A stretch of DNA of 64,000 bases from Rhabditoides inermis (Eukaryota; Nematoda; Chromadorea; Rhabditida; Rhabditidae), in NCBI GenBank assembly GCA_963966185.1, contig CAWZYM010000380.1, positions 361,001 through 425,000 on the forward strand, given 5' to 3'. The notes below the pieces were generated by a model, which was not told the origin of the DNA, ran no database searches, and worked only from the letters and a program-made list of their open reading frames with translations. Of the stretch, positions 12,220 to 23,760 are shown piece by piece (position 1 is the first letter of the stretch; each line of letters starts with the position of its first letter). A program made the position numbers and the translations under genes.

Positions 12220-14887
12220 GGGGGAGGAGGAGGGAGATAGGATGGAAAGTAGGCAGAACAGTGTAGAGGAGAAAGAGATGGGGCGGTGTACATCTGTGAA
12301 ACATAAAATAAGTGAAAAAGAAGTAGGAGAGATAGTTAGAAAAGACAAAAATTCAACTACATATACAAAATACATAGAACTTAAACACTTCAACTACAAC
12401 CCTTGCGTGTATGTATCTTCGCAAGAGTCATTAGAGAGCAATCAACTATCAAACATGCAAGACGAACTATTCTTCTATTTTTCTATTTTTGTCTACCTAG
12501 TGCGGAGGCGCGCGACAGCGCGCCGGAGCGCTAGTCCAAAATCGTGTAAATTTTACAAAAAAAGTTTAGTTAAAGGATGACTACGGGCAATAAAAATTGG
12601 TCCCGCCACGGAGTCCCTGGGACGTCTTTCAAGTCGCAATATCTCTGTTATTTTAAAAGATATCAAAATGTGTTCAATGGGTCATTGCAATGCTTTTGAG
12701 AGTTCCCCGTAACTGCGTTGACCGATTTTTGAAAACTTAATTTTTCAGCTAGTTATAGCCTAACTCCAATATGGACTAAACCTGTATTTTCGGCGATAAT
12801 CCATTTCAAACAAATTTTCAGAACTTTTCATCTAGTAAGTGTTTCTAGCCATTATGAAAATCATCTTTTAAAGCAAAAACTATGGCATAAACAAATGTTG
12901 CCCGGATACATCCTTTAAAGCTGATAGGGAAGTTTACCATTCCAATGTCATTTCATTGTAAAACCATATAGTACGAAAACTTTGCCACCACCTGGAGTCG
13001 AACTCGAGCCTGGCGTATCAACAGGCGCAATCGCTAACCAGAACACCACAGTGAACACGGGGCGAGAAGCAAATCGAGAGATATCAGTGCGATTCACAGG
13101 CAGTGCAGGAAAATGCATCTCGCTGACTGCCGGGAGCGAAAGTGCATATATGTGGATTAAACAGCGGTGTTATATAAAGAAACGATATGGTTTTTGTGAA
13201 ACGTAAATCACACGATCCGCGTAAGAATCTAACGATTAAACAGCGGTGTTATATAAAGAAACGATATGGTTTCTGTGAAACGTATATCACACGATCCGCG
13301 TAAGAATCTAACGAATTTCGGGCAGATGGAACCTAGGAGCTACCCCACAACCAATTGCTATAAAAAAGTAACGCGACGCACCAATGCTGAGAACCATGAC
13401 GTGATCGTCGGTGAGAGGGCCCTTGGGCATGGCGGCGTAGCAAGATGTGCCCACCTGAAACCATCATGCACATCACAACGTAGCATGTCTTGCACACTCT
13501 TTTCCAACCCTCTCTCTCATCAACCATGTTTCCATTTCCAACCAAACTCAACCAAACATCCTGCGAGGCTTCGAAGGTAGACTATCGAACCTATCCCCCC
13601 CTTCCCTCCTTCCCTCCCTTGCCCACCCACCGACACGACGAGGTGTTTTTCGGCGTCGACGTTGGAGAGACAGAACCAACAGGGAGCGGGCGGACGCTTC
13701 TCCATGGCGGGGAAGTCGTCTGTGCACACACACACACAATCACACAGGACAGACCAGTTGGAAGTTGCAAGATGGGATAACTCGTCGTGTGAGCAGAGGG
13801 AGGTCATAACTCACCCCCTTATCAAGGCAACAAAGCGCAAAATCTCATGTCAAGATCAGTCTACTTCTGTCAACTGCTCCTCCACACTCTCCAACCGACT
13901 TTCATGACTCCAGTATCATGTCGCATAGACAATACGTTTCAGGAAAATTTGATAACTACGATGACAGAAACGTTACCAATACACCCACACTAATGTGTGT
14001 TAATTCCATTGCATCAGTATCCCCCCCTCACCGTTCCTCCTCTTCCTCCTGCCTCCCCTGTCCACGTTGTCCTCCACCTCCTCACTCATGTCGAAGAAGT
14101 ACGCCCCGTTGTCCTTCTTCTGACCGGCAGACCGCGCCCGCTCACGCTCCTGCTCACTGCAACCACACACACATTAAATGGAAGAACATTTCACACACTC
14201 ACACACACTCACACACACTCACACACACTCACACACACACACACACACTCACACACACTCACACACACACTCACACACACACACACAACTCACAGCTTGA
14301 CCATCTCGGTGAGCAGCTCCATATACGGGAACTCGGAGGCGTTCGGCGGCTGCGCTGTCAGCTCGGCGCTGAAAAACAAAGAGGTGCAATGAGACCAACA
14401 GGGGCCGAGCTCAACTAAAATTAAAAAAAAAACCCACAAAAATTGCTATAGAAATAAAATATTCTTCGATAGAAACAAATATAAAAACTACAAAGAGCCT
14501 AATCGCTTTCCCCACTTACCGATTGAGCTTCTTCATCGGCACAATGTTCATCGCGTACAGCCACTTGGCCTGAATACACACAATCAATTATTAATTTCAA
14601 TCAATCAATCGTTTATCCAGAATCGCTATATCCAGACTATACATCAAGTACGTACGGTCCGCCACAGCGGCTAAGTGTCAAGCGCTGAGAAAAGTTTCAA
14701 TAAACTAAATTACAAAGGCTGATGCAATACCCAATATCTGATCGAATATGATGATGTGAATGAATACTCGATTTAATTCGACCCCTCTTACCTTCTCCTT
14801 GTTGCCGACGGGGGCGAGGCCGATGAAGCGAGTCACGTGCTGCGCCGGCTCCAACAACACGCGGTGGTTCCTGCAACACAACCAACT

Positions 14888-14937
<50 letters not shown>

Positions 14938-15471
14938 TCTCGACAGTTCCTATTCCGTACAAAGCATTCCTATTTCGGACTAGCCACTCCCCAAGTCATC
15001 TTTCTCCTCTCTCACACTCTTCATTTTGTAATGTGAATCGTGCCCGCCTACCGGTATGGCGCCCTCTCGTAGTGCGTGCCCATTCCGGCAACGTGATAGC
15101 GCGGCTTCAGTCCACTCGCCAGTCGAGACAGCAGGGGCGAGCCGTCGATCTCCCGCGAGGGAGTGTTCATCGCATGCTTGGCCACCTACACAGGCAGAAC
15201 TATCAATCAACAATCTCATCAACTGGAATCGATGGGAACTTCAAAGCATGAACTTCTATTCTATGTAAAGTACGCTGCATCCGAACAACAGTTGAATGAC
15301 GATTATTGGAGGAGGAGGAGAAGGAGGAGGAGGAGGAGAGAGAGAGAGGAGTCTACCCACCTCGGCGGGCCACTGGCTGGTGACGAGTAGGTCAACTCCG
15401 AGGAATCCGCTCGACGCCCGAACAGGCACCAGCAACTCGTCCACGTCGTCGTAGTTGAACTGAAAGAGTTC

Positions 15472-15507
<36 letters not shown>

Positions 15508-16785
15508 CTCTCACCTGGAACGGATTCGCTGTCGCGCCCTCCACACCCGAGAGATAGGCAATCTGCAGGCCTACAACACTTCCACTTTTGATTACACCTG
15601 CACATCGTTTAGGCATAAATTGAAAGTGAACACAACAATATCAAACAATACACGAAATGGACAATGGACAAGTGACCGCTGGCCGTGTTGAGGAGTCCGC
15701 GTCTTCCGAGATAGGTGACGTTGGAGGAGAACTCGACCGAGTCGTCCGGGTAGAGGGCAGACGTCGAAGGACAGCACGCACCTGCAAGCGTTCTTTCCAA
15801 TTCTTATGAGCGAGAAAAAACCCACCGAGAATATACGTGGCGACTGGGAAATCGAGTGTGCCGTCGATGACCTGGACATGAATGTACCCTATCTCTCCCA
15901 CTCTCGCTCGTATTCTACTTCCCTCCCTCATCCCTCTATCTTTCTCTCTCTCCCTCTCTCTCTCTTCTCCTCACCTTCTGGTTCATCTCCTCGTCCTCCC
16001 CGAAAAACTCGCCCACGCACAGAAGCATATCGAACGGGCCATTCTGAAACACCAGTATGTTCTGAATTGAGAATGTTAACTGAGAGATATACGTATCACG
16101 CAACAAACACCGTCCATACTAACAGCAGCTCGATAATACAGACAAAAGAAGAGTTTGTCCACTAAAATAATCCTAATATATAGAAAACGTCCTGTCCGTC
16201 CGTCTGTCTGTCCGTCTGGCATGCGTTTCCCATTGTAAAGTGCAACCGCACGCCGCAATGCGTCTCGCCGCACGGCGCGTGCGGCTGCGGCTGCGTTTTG
16301 CACCTTTCAGACTCGCCGCATCGGAAACGCATGCGTTTTGCGTTATTACCTTGCCGCACGTGCGGTGCGGCCGAGTTTTTGAGCCAAATTTTGCCGCATG
16401 CCGCGTTGCGTTTTACGATGCGGCGAAGAAGCTTTTGCTGATTAGCCGCATGCGTTTCAAAACGCAACCGCACCGCATTTGCGTCGCGTTTAGTCTGAAA
16501 CGCGCTTAAGTGGCGCTCATGCGACGCATAACCCAGCCGGCGCCAGCATGTGAGACGCGCCGGGTTTGCACTTTTTCAGCGATGACATGTTATTGCGAAA
16601 TCAGAAATCATCCCCGCACGCTCGCATACAAGTAGGAGGAGCGCCGTAGTCGCGACTCCGACTGGTAAAAATATATAAAACACGTTGACCTTGTCGTTGA
16701 CCTGCTTGACTCGCTTGAGCAGCTGCGAGAACTCGCCGTTCACGTCGCCGCAACACAACACTCGCGTCGCCTTCTCACCAGACAT
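6585..16785 (-). CDS. CWF19L1: CWF19-like protein 1 (complete, 20 exons)
   Basis: Homologue of CWF19L1/yeast Drn1, a spliceosome- and lariat-debranching-associated protein with an N-terminal metallophosphatase-like domain and two CwfJ C-terminal domains. Exons in transcript order: 16690-16785, 15975-16043, 15826-15871, 15677-15781, 15515-15570, 15361-15459, 15052-15185, 14792-14870, 14520-14569, 14294-14368, 14032-14156, 13631-13719, 13382-13454, 8227-8315, 8070-8123, 7730-7792, 7434-7481, 7211-7321, 6689-6795 and 6585-6627. All phases join and total 1611 nt, i.e. 536 aa plus stop, close to the usual animal length of about 540. Diagnostic pieces: LLCVGEFFG, NVTYLGRRG, GLKPRYHVAG, QHVTRFIGLAPVGN, PCWFCLSN then DDHVMVLSIGH (CwfJ-C1), CFERNYRTQHLQVQMVPVP, and FPLQFGRE then DWRQC (CwfJ-C2). 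Intron 13 (8316-13381) is unusually long and holds another gene and several mobile elements. Confidence 0.96.
6845..6945 (-). repeat. Dispersed repeat with (ATCA)n tail, copy 1
   Basis: Reverse complement of a segment repeated at 40420-40550 (shared core TTATCCGGAATCGTTATATC next to a (CAAT)n run), with a shorter relative at 14583-14655. Sits just upstream (in coordinates) of CWF19L1 exon 19, in an intron. No ORF. Probably a short interspersed or MITE-type element that ends in a tetranucleotide array. Confidence 0.6.
8668..9468 (+). CDS. Small Ig-domain gene nested in a CWF19L1 intron (5' end unresolved)
   Basis: Five plus-strand exons read in one frame: 8668-8711, 8812-8934, 8988-9095, 9278-9319 and 9445-9468 (TAG), each bounded by GT/AG. 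The product has an Ig-like core: an early Cys (DCIFQ), a Trp strand (GEHEWS), then a clear D-S-G-V-Y-C-W signature before a terminal VTVQP strand. The first Cys, Trp and last Cys order fits one Ig domain. It lies entirely inside CWF19L1 intron 13 on the opposite strand. The first coding exon was not identified; the 8668 exon enters in phase 1, so at least one upstream exon is expected. No transmembrane segment is seen. It could be secreted, or a fragment of a duplicated Ig gene; expression is unknown. Confidence 0.6.
9650..9898. repeat. Fold-back MITE with about 90-bp inverted arms
   Basis: Ends TAGAGTTTGTGTTATTG and its complement at 9882-9898; arms of about 90 bp around a 70-bp centre. Flanked by TA. 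Contains CAACAAAAGCTCATGCAT and ACAAACCTGCTCT motifs also seen in the element at 2588-2977. No coding potential. Confidence 0.75.
10331..12534 (+). mobile_element. Non-autonomous Helitron, copy 1
   Basis: About 2.2 kb, shared with 40925-42969 in the same orientation. The 3' end has a GC-rich hairpin (GGCGCGC-GACA-GCGCGCC) a few bases before CTAG followed by T, the Helitron CTRR|T rule. Similarity between the copies stops exactly after CTAGT. The 5' side begins near TCCGGATCGATATC in copy 1 and TCCGGAGAGATATC in copy 2. No Rep/helicase ORF is present; the 3' half is dominated by GA-rich tracts. This copy has an extra stretch of about 100 bp near 11140-11245 that copy 2 lacks. It lies in CWF19L1 intron 13. 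Confidence 0.75.
12574..12914. mobile_element. TTAA-flanked MITE (AGGATG family)
   Basis: Both ends are flanked by TTAA (12570-12573 and 12915-12918). The termini AGGATGACTACGGGCAA and TTGCCCGGATACATCCT are imperfect inverted repeats. No ORF. TTAA duplication is the habit of piggyBac and Kolobok superfamilies; the AGG terminus fits Kolobok better than piggyBac, from memory. It lies directly downstream of Helitron copy 1. Confidence 0.65.
12984..13057 (-). repeat. tRNA-like segment
   Basis: On the minus strand this reads like a tRNA body: an A-box-like CTGGTTAGCG and a B-box-like GAGTTCGACTCC, separated by a tRNA-like distance. No clean cloverleaf was confirmed and the region is intronic, so it is probably the head of a tRNA-derived repeat rather than a functional tRNA. 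Confidence 0.5.
13156..13313. repeat. 79-bp tandem duplication
   Basis: A block starting ATTAAACAGCGGTGTTATAT is repeated once, 79 bp downstream, with only a few substitutions. It lies in CWF19L1 intron 13 just downstream (in transcription) of exon 13. No ORF. Confidence 0.85.
14583..14655 (+). repeat. Dispersed repeat with (TCAA)n, copy 2
   Basis: (TCAA)n followed by a TTATCCAGAATCGCTATATC core, matching the repeats at 6845-6945 and 40420-40550. In a CWF19L1 intron. Confidence 0.5.
16218..16505. repeat. CpG-rich intronic element in CWF19L1 intron 1
   Basis: A roughly 290-bp island saturated with GCATGCGTTT, CGCAACCGCACCGCA and GCGTTTTGCG words, in direct and inverted arrangement. A direct repeat joins about 16218-16270 and 16447-16495. 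Composition is unlike the AT-rich intron around it. No exon fits here. Likely a compact mobile repeat; unrecognised. Confidence 0.6.
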
Positions 16786-17117
16786 CACCCCTGAGAGAAG
16801 GTAGAATGCTTATAAAACGACAATCGACATACGATATGAATAGTGCGTAAATAGTGAACATGGTAGAATGACATGTACACACAAAACCGACCATACGATT
16901 ATCCAGATATTCGAAGCAGACGCAAACTGTCTTCATACAGGCTCACACAGTTATACACGAATCTGTGCAACAAAACATATTTATCAAATCACAAACAGAT
17001 CAATTTCACTTTTCACATTCTTCTCACACCTGAATCGCATAAACTGAAAATACCTGTAGCACCATGGAAACCTACCTGACCGCTGCTCCTCTCACTCTGT
17101 TCCTGCTCCTTCTCCTT

Positions 17118-17598
17118 CTATTGCCTCTTCTCCTGCTCCTGCTCCTTCTCCCACTTCCTCACCAGTCGCTCGCCCGCATCCACAATAGAACGCACCACAA
17201 CCGTCGGGCCTTCCAGCCACATCCACAAATACATCATCAAATACTTGGAGTACTACGTGACGAATCGAAGAATACAGTAATACATGATACGAAAAATCTA
17301 GATGTCACGATAGCGTACCATTGCGAACTCTTCCTCGTATTCGACGGTGAGCACTGCGCGATGCGGATCGATGATATTCTGAAAGCATACAGTGAATAGA
17401 GACACATATATGACTACAGTAATCAACTCCGAACTCCAATGTGCTAAAGTATACCTCGATCTCTCCTAGCAGCGGTCGCGGCGCGCGGACATAGTTCATC
17501 AGCACACTCGGATCCATCTTAACCGTGAACAGATTGTAAAACTAACTACAGGTATAACTCACCTCCACATAGTTGGGATCGTTGTCGTAGTCCCTCAT
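17118..17598 (-). CDS. Unknown 94-residue protein, four exons
   Basis: Exons 17563-17598 (ATG at 17598), 17455-17517, 17319-17378 and 17118-17243 (TAG) join in phase 0 throughout and total 285 nt. The product begins MRDYDNDPNYVE, has an acidic middle (VEYEEEF), a hydrophobic Met/Leu/Trp-rich stretch (YLMMYLWMWLEG) and a charged helical tail (ERLVRKWEKEQEQEK). I do not recognise the family. It lies between CWF19L1 and GPATCH11, all on the same strand, about 330 bp below the GPATCH11 stop. The last acceptor was chosen for frame, so the hydrophobic stretch is less certain. An upstream non-coding or coding exon cannot be excluded because the ATG exon is preceded by an acceptor-like CCAG. Confidence 0.6.
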
Positions 17599-17956
17599 TC
17601 CTGGAGACACCAAATGCGATCAATGAATACGTAATCATCATTCATGTCACTACCATCAGGTTGAGATATCAAACAGCCCAATCGACTGATAAACTCGAAC
17701 ATAAGAAAATCACATATAAATATCAAAAACTATTTTATTCAACACATCAGTACATTACCCGTCAACAATACAACAACTATATCAATTTATCGTCAACAGA
17801 AAAATGATATCAATCTATTAATCAATTTTCCTGTACAACCAAGAAAGTAATAACAAGGGACACTGAGACAGCTCTCCTCCATACTAAATTTGAAACCAAA
17901 TGAACTAGGTTGAAGCAGCAGATTCCCTGAGCGGGCGGCGGATCTCCAAAGAATCT

Positions 17957-18308
17957 TCAGTCCTCATCGACCCCGTCGTGCAGCTGTCGGTTGTTGCCCG
18001 GACACGCCTCCTCTAGCTCCGCCTCCCCGCTGTACGCACACCCACACCACACACAGTAGTGGTGATCCAGGCGGAGAAAGCCGGTGATCTGCTCCAGTCT
18101 GCAACCGCCGTGTCAACTCTCTCTCTCTCTCTCACTCTCTCTCTCTCGCTCTCCTCTCTTTCGCTCTCCTCTCTCTCACCTCTCCTCCAGCACATCGTCT
18201 GTCAGCTCATCCAGTCTTTCCTCTTTCGGTGCTTGCCGACCGTTGGAGTACACGTATCTATAACATAAAAAAAATAACAACGGTGCACATGAATTATACG
18301 TTTCCTGG

Positions 18309-18386
<78 letters not shown>

Positions 18387-20305
18387 AAATAGGCATAGAC
18401 AAATCTAATCTACCTAATTTATATTCGTGATCACTCATGAAATTGTACGTTTTTCTACTCAGTGTTCACGAAATACTGAACAAATCTTTGATTTCGACGT
18501 AACATATTAAATACAAGATTACGTACTTCTCCTCCTCTTCGTCGACCATCCTATGCAGTCTGCTCCTCGACGGCCCCGCCCCACCTACTCCCTCCTCCTC
18601 CGTCTTCTCCCTGTACGACGGCCAGAACCACGGAATGATCGGCAGACCGCGCTCCTTTCTGCAATACCAACTTGTATTTGGGACTCGTATACACAGAATA
18701 GACATTGAACGTTGTCGCTGTTTGACTATGGATTGACGACTGTGACATATGCAATGGGTTCAATGGCTGACCTGGCGTCGAGCTCGTGGCACACCTTCCT
18801 GCTGCGGAGGATGTCCCCGATGAGCTGCTTCTGCGACGAGCCGACCCGCTTGCGCTTCCGGTAGTCGTCCATCAACACGTTCTACAGCAAATTAGGTTAC
18901 GGACAGTAACCCAACGCCGAGTGCGTGTTCTAATAGCACGAACTTCGGTAGTCGGCATAACATCATAACAACAAGTGGTAAACTATCTTAATCGCGTGAC
19001 AACAAAAACAGCCTCCCCCTTGCTCACCGTCATCTGTGCCCTCTCTTTCATCCTGTCCATGACTGCCTGGATCTTCGCCTTGCCCTTCTCCTCCTCGTGC
19101 GCCTCATGGCCCAAGCCCTTGCGGTTGCCCTGCAACACAAGTTATACGGTATGGGAAGTACGGTACACAATGGGTGATAAGATGATACACACGCCTGAAG
19201 GAATAGGATAGGTATAATGCTGAACTCAAGATTATTTTAAAAAAACATCACCTTGAGGTCGATAGGGATTGGCTCCTTGATGCCCGAGCCCAAGTCGTTC
19301 TCTGTTGTTGAATTGTTTCTTTAGCATCCGAACATATAAATACAATCATACAACTTTCACGGACATGATATTAAAATTATCTAGTTTTCTATTTAAAGGA
19401 GAGTAGTACGCAATGTAAAAATGAAATGACCAGCTGATGTCTCACGTCAAAACGATTTCTACAAAAGTCTCTACGTCCGTGGCGGGACCAAGCTTGTATC
19501 TAAATTCCCATTGGAAACTCGTGCCAAGTTTGTACCTCACCTCGAAGGAAGCGCCGATTGCCTGATTTTCCAGATGCTATTTCATTTTATATTACTTTTC
19601 TATCAATTAGTAGAATTTTCATTTTTGATTCAATTTAATCACCATATCACCATTGATTATGTCAACCTCGTGTTATTATTCCGTACACCTCTCCTTTAAC
19701 GTCAACATTTGAATATCGAAATGAAATACCGAACCGTCTTTCTTCTTTCCGAGGCTCATGCCGGATTTGAATCCCATCTTGGCCATCAGAGCGAACCCCT
19801 TTGACTCCTCGCTCAACGGCTTCGACAACGCCTCCACTCTACAATAATAATAATAATAATAATTAGAATGAAAACCATGAAAGAGTTATTGCATACAAAC
19901 CTGGCCTCTTGCTCCCGCGAAACTCGCTTCACTTCGGCCGCGCGCTTCTCACGCTCCTGATAAAACGGTTATAATATAAACTCTTCACCCCAGCGATTTT
20001 TTTAAACATTGCCAACTCTAAAAACGAACTATAATTATAACAACAAATGAAAAAAACATTCGAATTCAAAATCAACGAGCCACCTCATCGCGCTTGGCGT
20101 AGTGGTCGGCCTCGATGCGCATTAGACGCTTCTGGTCGCGCGACAAAGACAGACCCACTGCAAGATATTTACGATTACCACAACATTAAATAAGGAAAGA
20201 AAATAGTAAATAACTAACAAATCGAAACTGCGACGCACCTGGCTTCACGGTCTCAGCCTGCTGTAGGAACTTGTCTGACATGAAATCATCCTCGCTGTCG
20301 CTCAT
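17957..20305 (-). CDS. GPATCH11: G-patch domain-containing protein 11 (complete)
   Basis: Homologue of GPATCH11/CENP-Y, a small G-patch protein of RNA metabolism and kinetochore. Exons in transcript order: 20239-20305 (ATG), 20084-20157, 19901-19956, 19735-19838, 19252-19301, 19028-19129, 18772-18881, 18527-18658, 18180-18257 and 17957-18098 (TGA); phases are consistent. Order of signals: acidic start MSDSEDDFMSDKFLQ, charged helix (REKRAAEVKR), G-patch core (GFALMAKMGFKSGMSLGK, then EPIPIDL and GNRKGLGHEAHEEE), basic middle, and the C-terminal Cys motif HHYCVWCGCAYSG ending CPGN, which is typical of this family. The G-patch is split by an intron that carries a TTAA-flanked MITE. Start chosen because it matches the family start and no upstream in-frame exon is apparent. 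Confidence 0.95.
19397..19695. mobile_element. TTAA-flanked MITE in GPATCH11 intron (AGGAGAG family)
   Basis: Flanked by TTAA at 19393-19396 and 19696-19699. Termini AGGAGAGTAGTACG and (complement) AGGAGAGGTGTACGG are imperfect inverted repeats. No ORF. Inserted between the exons at 19252-19301 and 19735-19838. Confidence 0.65.
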
Positions 20306-20856
20306 TCTGTCAATAAACAAGATGAACATATGAACACATACATGAAACAACAAAACTTACAAAAACAAACAAAAATTTTGAATTTTTGAATTTTCACATC
20401 GGAGCACGCGTATTTTAAATAGTCGTGGGTCATCAAAATGTCAACAAAATGTCAATAGCGACGTAGCGGCAGTATAGCGTAGCGACGGCCAGTACGATAC
20501 GGTAATAGCGGCAGTACTGGACTACTGTATGTAAAGATCCAGATTGAAGATCCATCAATATAAAACGACCCTTCCGACAACACATTCACATCCAGAAACA
20601 GTAATTCGAGGAATATACACTGATGCGCAAAAAGCACGTTTGTTTTTCAGAATCTCTCTAGTTCAGAAACAAGAAACACAATTAACTGACGAGTAATTAT
20701 AAGTGATAACGGAATGGGACAGAATGGGCGCAACACATTTGAAATAGTGGAATGAATAGTTTGAGTAGTTTTAACGTTGCTGAGGCAATGCCAGGGAAAG
20801 GGCATTTAGGAAGCATGGAGTGATGTAGATTCGGGTGACGTCTGTCTTCAGGGGAT

Positions 20857-22592
20857 TCAGGGGTAGTTGGATTGTCCGGGCGGATAGCGCGGTCCATCCT
20901 CGGAAGGATCATAGTAGTTCGAACGGCCCTCGATCGGAATGTAGACCGAGTCGCGCCTGTAATCGACAATCAATCGATATTAATCAATCGATAAACAGAC
21001 CTTTACACAGCGTCTTTGGCAGGCGCCAGAAGAGTGCAAGCGTGGTCGAGGTACTGAAACTATGTGTCACATCAATCGATAATCAATCGATACCTTTCTG
21101 TGTGAGTCGCTGTCTTCCTTTGAACCCGCGCTTGGCTCCTTCTCGTACTACAAAGTACAGTACTGCGCATTTGTACATGTTACCGTACTCACAATCTTCT
21201 TGTCAAGCGGGTCGAAGCTGTGCTGGTTGTTCCAGTAGGGAGTGTCGCCGCGGAAAAAAAGACGCTGAACGACTCTCTCTCTCTCTTTCTCTCTCTCTCC
21301 CTCTCTCTCTATCTCTTTCCCCCATCTCTCTCTCTCCCCCCCCCTACCCGAGTGAATGTTGTGCTTGAACACGTTGACTCCGAGGCTGCTGAGCGTGTTG
21401 TTGCTATGTGGAGTAGTGTGTGTATTGGATGATATGTGTGAAGGCCGGGGCGACTGCGAGGCAGGCATACATCGACTCGACATCCCTGCTGGCACCGGGT
21501 CCGCCGCCGACCCCCGAGTCTTCCTCGACTTCTCGAAACACAGTTGCCCGGGTTCAGAGTACAGTAACCGGTACCTTAGTGAGTGTGAGTGCGTCGCTTG
21601 GCTGTGGTGGTTTGTGGATGACGCGAGCGACCCTCTCCATCACTCCGGCAGCAGTGGTGCGACTGAGGTAGACTTGTTGAGAGGGTCGACCGGGCGGGGG
21701 TGCATCCGATGGGGGGTCGGAAGGGACAGAGGGAGACAGCTGGGACTGACGGGAGGAGGCCGCGCCAATCTCATTCTCTCTGTACACGCCACGACCATCC
21801 CGCACAGGCCACGGCTCCGCACCCTCGTTCAACCCATACGCTCGAGGGTACGCAAAGTTACCGTGACGCTGCTGCGTCTCATCGGTCCTAAAATCAATAA
21901 TCAATCGATAATCAGTCGATCTGACGTACGTGGTGCTGATGGCTGGAGGATGGGAAGAAGCGCTAGTGGAGCCGGAATGTGTTGTGGTTGTCCTGGTCTT
22001 GTGGCTTTCGATGGAACAAGGAGCCACGTCGACCTCATCTTCTTGCGTGGGGTCCAGTCGCCTCAGCTCCCTCTCCAGTCTGCGCTTCTCCCTCTGTCTC
22101 TGTCTCTCCCGCTCCTCCCTCCTCCTCCTCTCCTCCTTCCTCTTCTGCTCCCGCTCCTCCCTCCTCCTCTCCAACTCCTTCTCTATCTCTTTCCTCTCCT
22201 TCTCCCGCTGCTCCCTCTCCCGTCTGTTCTTCTCCCTCTCCTCCATGTCTACTGCGTCTCTCAGGGGCTCCGTCGATTCTGCCTTCTCCAGAATGAATGT
22301 GCGATGTCTCTTCGAGTTTTCAGTGGGTGGCTGGGCTCTTGCCTGCTTTCTCTTCTCTACCTCAGTCTGCTCGCGAGATTCGGCTGCCCTCTCCAGAACA
22401 ACCTATAGTAACAGAGTGAGTACTAAGAAACTGAGTAAGCACTTACCTTCCTAGGTCCCTGAGAGTTCTCGGTTGGTGGATGGGCTGTTGCGGGCGCAGG
22501 TTTCTTGGCTGCCACATTCTTCGGTCGTTCGTCGCCAGAGTTTTCCAGAATCTCCAGACTCCCGTTTTCCTTGACTATCACCAGAGCCTAAT
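20857..22592 (-). CDS. Coiled-coil protein, partly resolved exons
   Basis: Minus-strand exons with coherent coding: 22450-22582 region (ALVIVKENGSLEILENSG...), 21910-22400 with a long Arg/Glu coiled coil (REREQREKERKEIEKELERR...), 21560-21890 (YGLNEGAEPWPVRDGRGVY, then Pro/Ser-rich), 21350-21410 (NTLSSLGVNVFKHNIHS), 21193-21264 (FRGDTPYWNNQHSFDPL), 21094-21147, 21009-21053 and 20857-20956 (RDSVYIPIEG ending TGA). Not all junction phases agree near 21355, 21009 and 20956, so the 3' model is provisional; translation could instead stop just after 21009. I do not recognise the protein. The long single-helix coiled coil suggests a cytoskeletal or centrosomal scaffold, as inference only. The 5' end is not seen; upstream lies a repeat field from about 22690. 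Confidence 0.55.
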
Positions 22593-22689
22593 TGATACTG
22601 GTTGTTTCGACTAGTGGTACTCATTGGAAATTATAGCGTTTTCCCCAAATCGCCTTTTCTACTTAAATGTCCTATTGTCTCTGTCCGTC

Positions 22690-23760
22690 ATTCCAGAGTC
22701 ATAACTAGCTTCAAACTCAACCAATTCACATGAAACTTGGTAGAAAGTTGTATTCCTTTGCAAGGACGACGACAAAATTCAGGCACCTCTCAACTTCTCC
22801 TCTACGTCCATATTTGGTCAAAAAACCACCAAAAATAATCATTTTTGCACTTTTTCATGTGGTTGCGCGGTCATAACTCCGTTTCTACCGAACCGATTTG
22901 CGTCAAACATTGCAGAAAGCTGCGCTGCGAAAGCTTTTTACCTAAGAAACCATTCCGCTTCTTGTTATGTAATTACTTTCAACAAATAGTTCCGTCACGA
23001 ACCTGCAAATTTCATCCTCATTGGTTACGATGTGAGGAAAATATAACCAAATTAGCAAGAGATGCGCGCGCGCCCTCGCCTCACTTTTGCGATTTTGAGT
23101 ATTTCCGCGGTCATAACTTGATTCATACAGAACCAATTTGCATTAAACGTTTGAGATAGTTGAGTTTACGTCTTCTGATGCAGTCCACTTTGTGATAGTT
23201 CTCAATTTTGTCTTCACTACCTCTATTTTTGGTCGAAAAACCACCAAAAATTATCACTTTTGCACTTTTTCTTGTGTGTCCGCGTGCATATCTCCGTTTC
23301 TACTGAACCGATTTGCGTGAAACTTTTCAGACAGTTCACATATTACTTCAGGACGCAGTACACTTCGTGATTACTCTCCAATTACACTCATTGCCTATAT
23401 TTCGAATAAAAACCACGAAAGTAATCTATTTTGTAGCTGTTCGCAGCGAACGTGTCTCATCTAAAAAACATCTCCGCTTCATTTTTCGTAAATACGTTCA
23501 ACAAATAGTTTCAACAATTAGTGCGTACCTGCAAAATTCAGCGTTATTGGTCACGGTGTGAGGAACATATTGTCAAATTATCAAAAGATGCGCGCGCCCT
23601 CGCATTTCTTTTGCAATTTTGATTAGTTCCGCGTTCATGACTTGATTCATACTAAACCAATTTGTATGAAACTTTGCATATAGTTGAGTTTACGTCCTCG
23701 GCTGTAGTCCACGTTGTGATAGTTCTCAATTTTGCACTCATTATTCGGTTGAAAACCCAT
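22690..23760. repeat. Degenerate tandem repeat field
   Basis: Five diverged occurrences of a block with 'CATAACTCCGTTTCTAC' or 'CATAACTTGATTCATAC' followed by CGAACCGATTTGCGT or CAACCAATTTG near 22700, 22870, 23110, 23285 and 23635, alternating with GCGCGCGCCCTCGC blocks (23067, 23590) and ACCACCAAAAAT-ATCA blocks (22827, 23242). The order suggests an old higher-order tandem array. No exon recognised. Confidence 0.5.
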
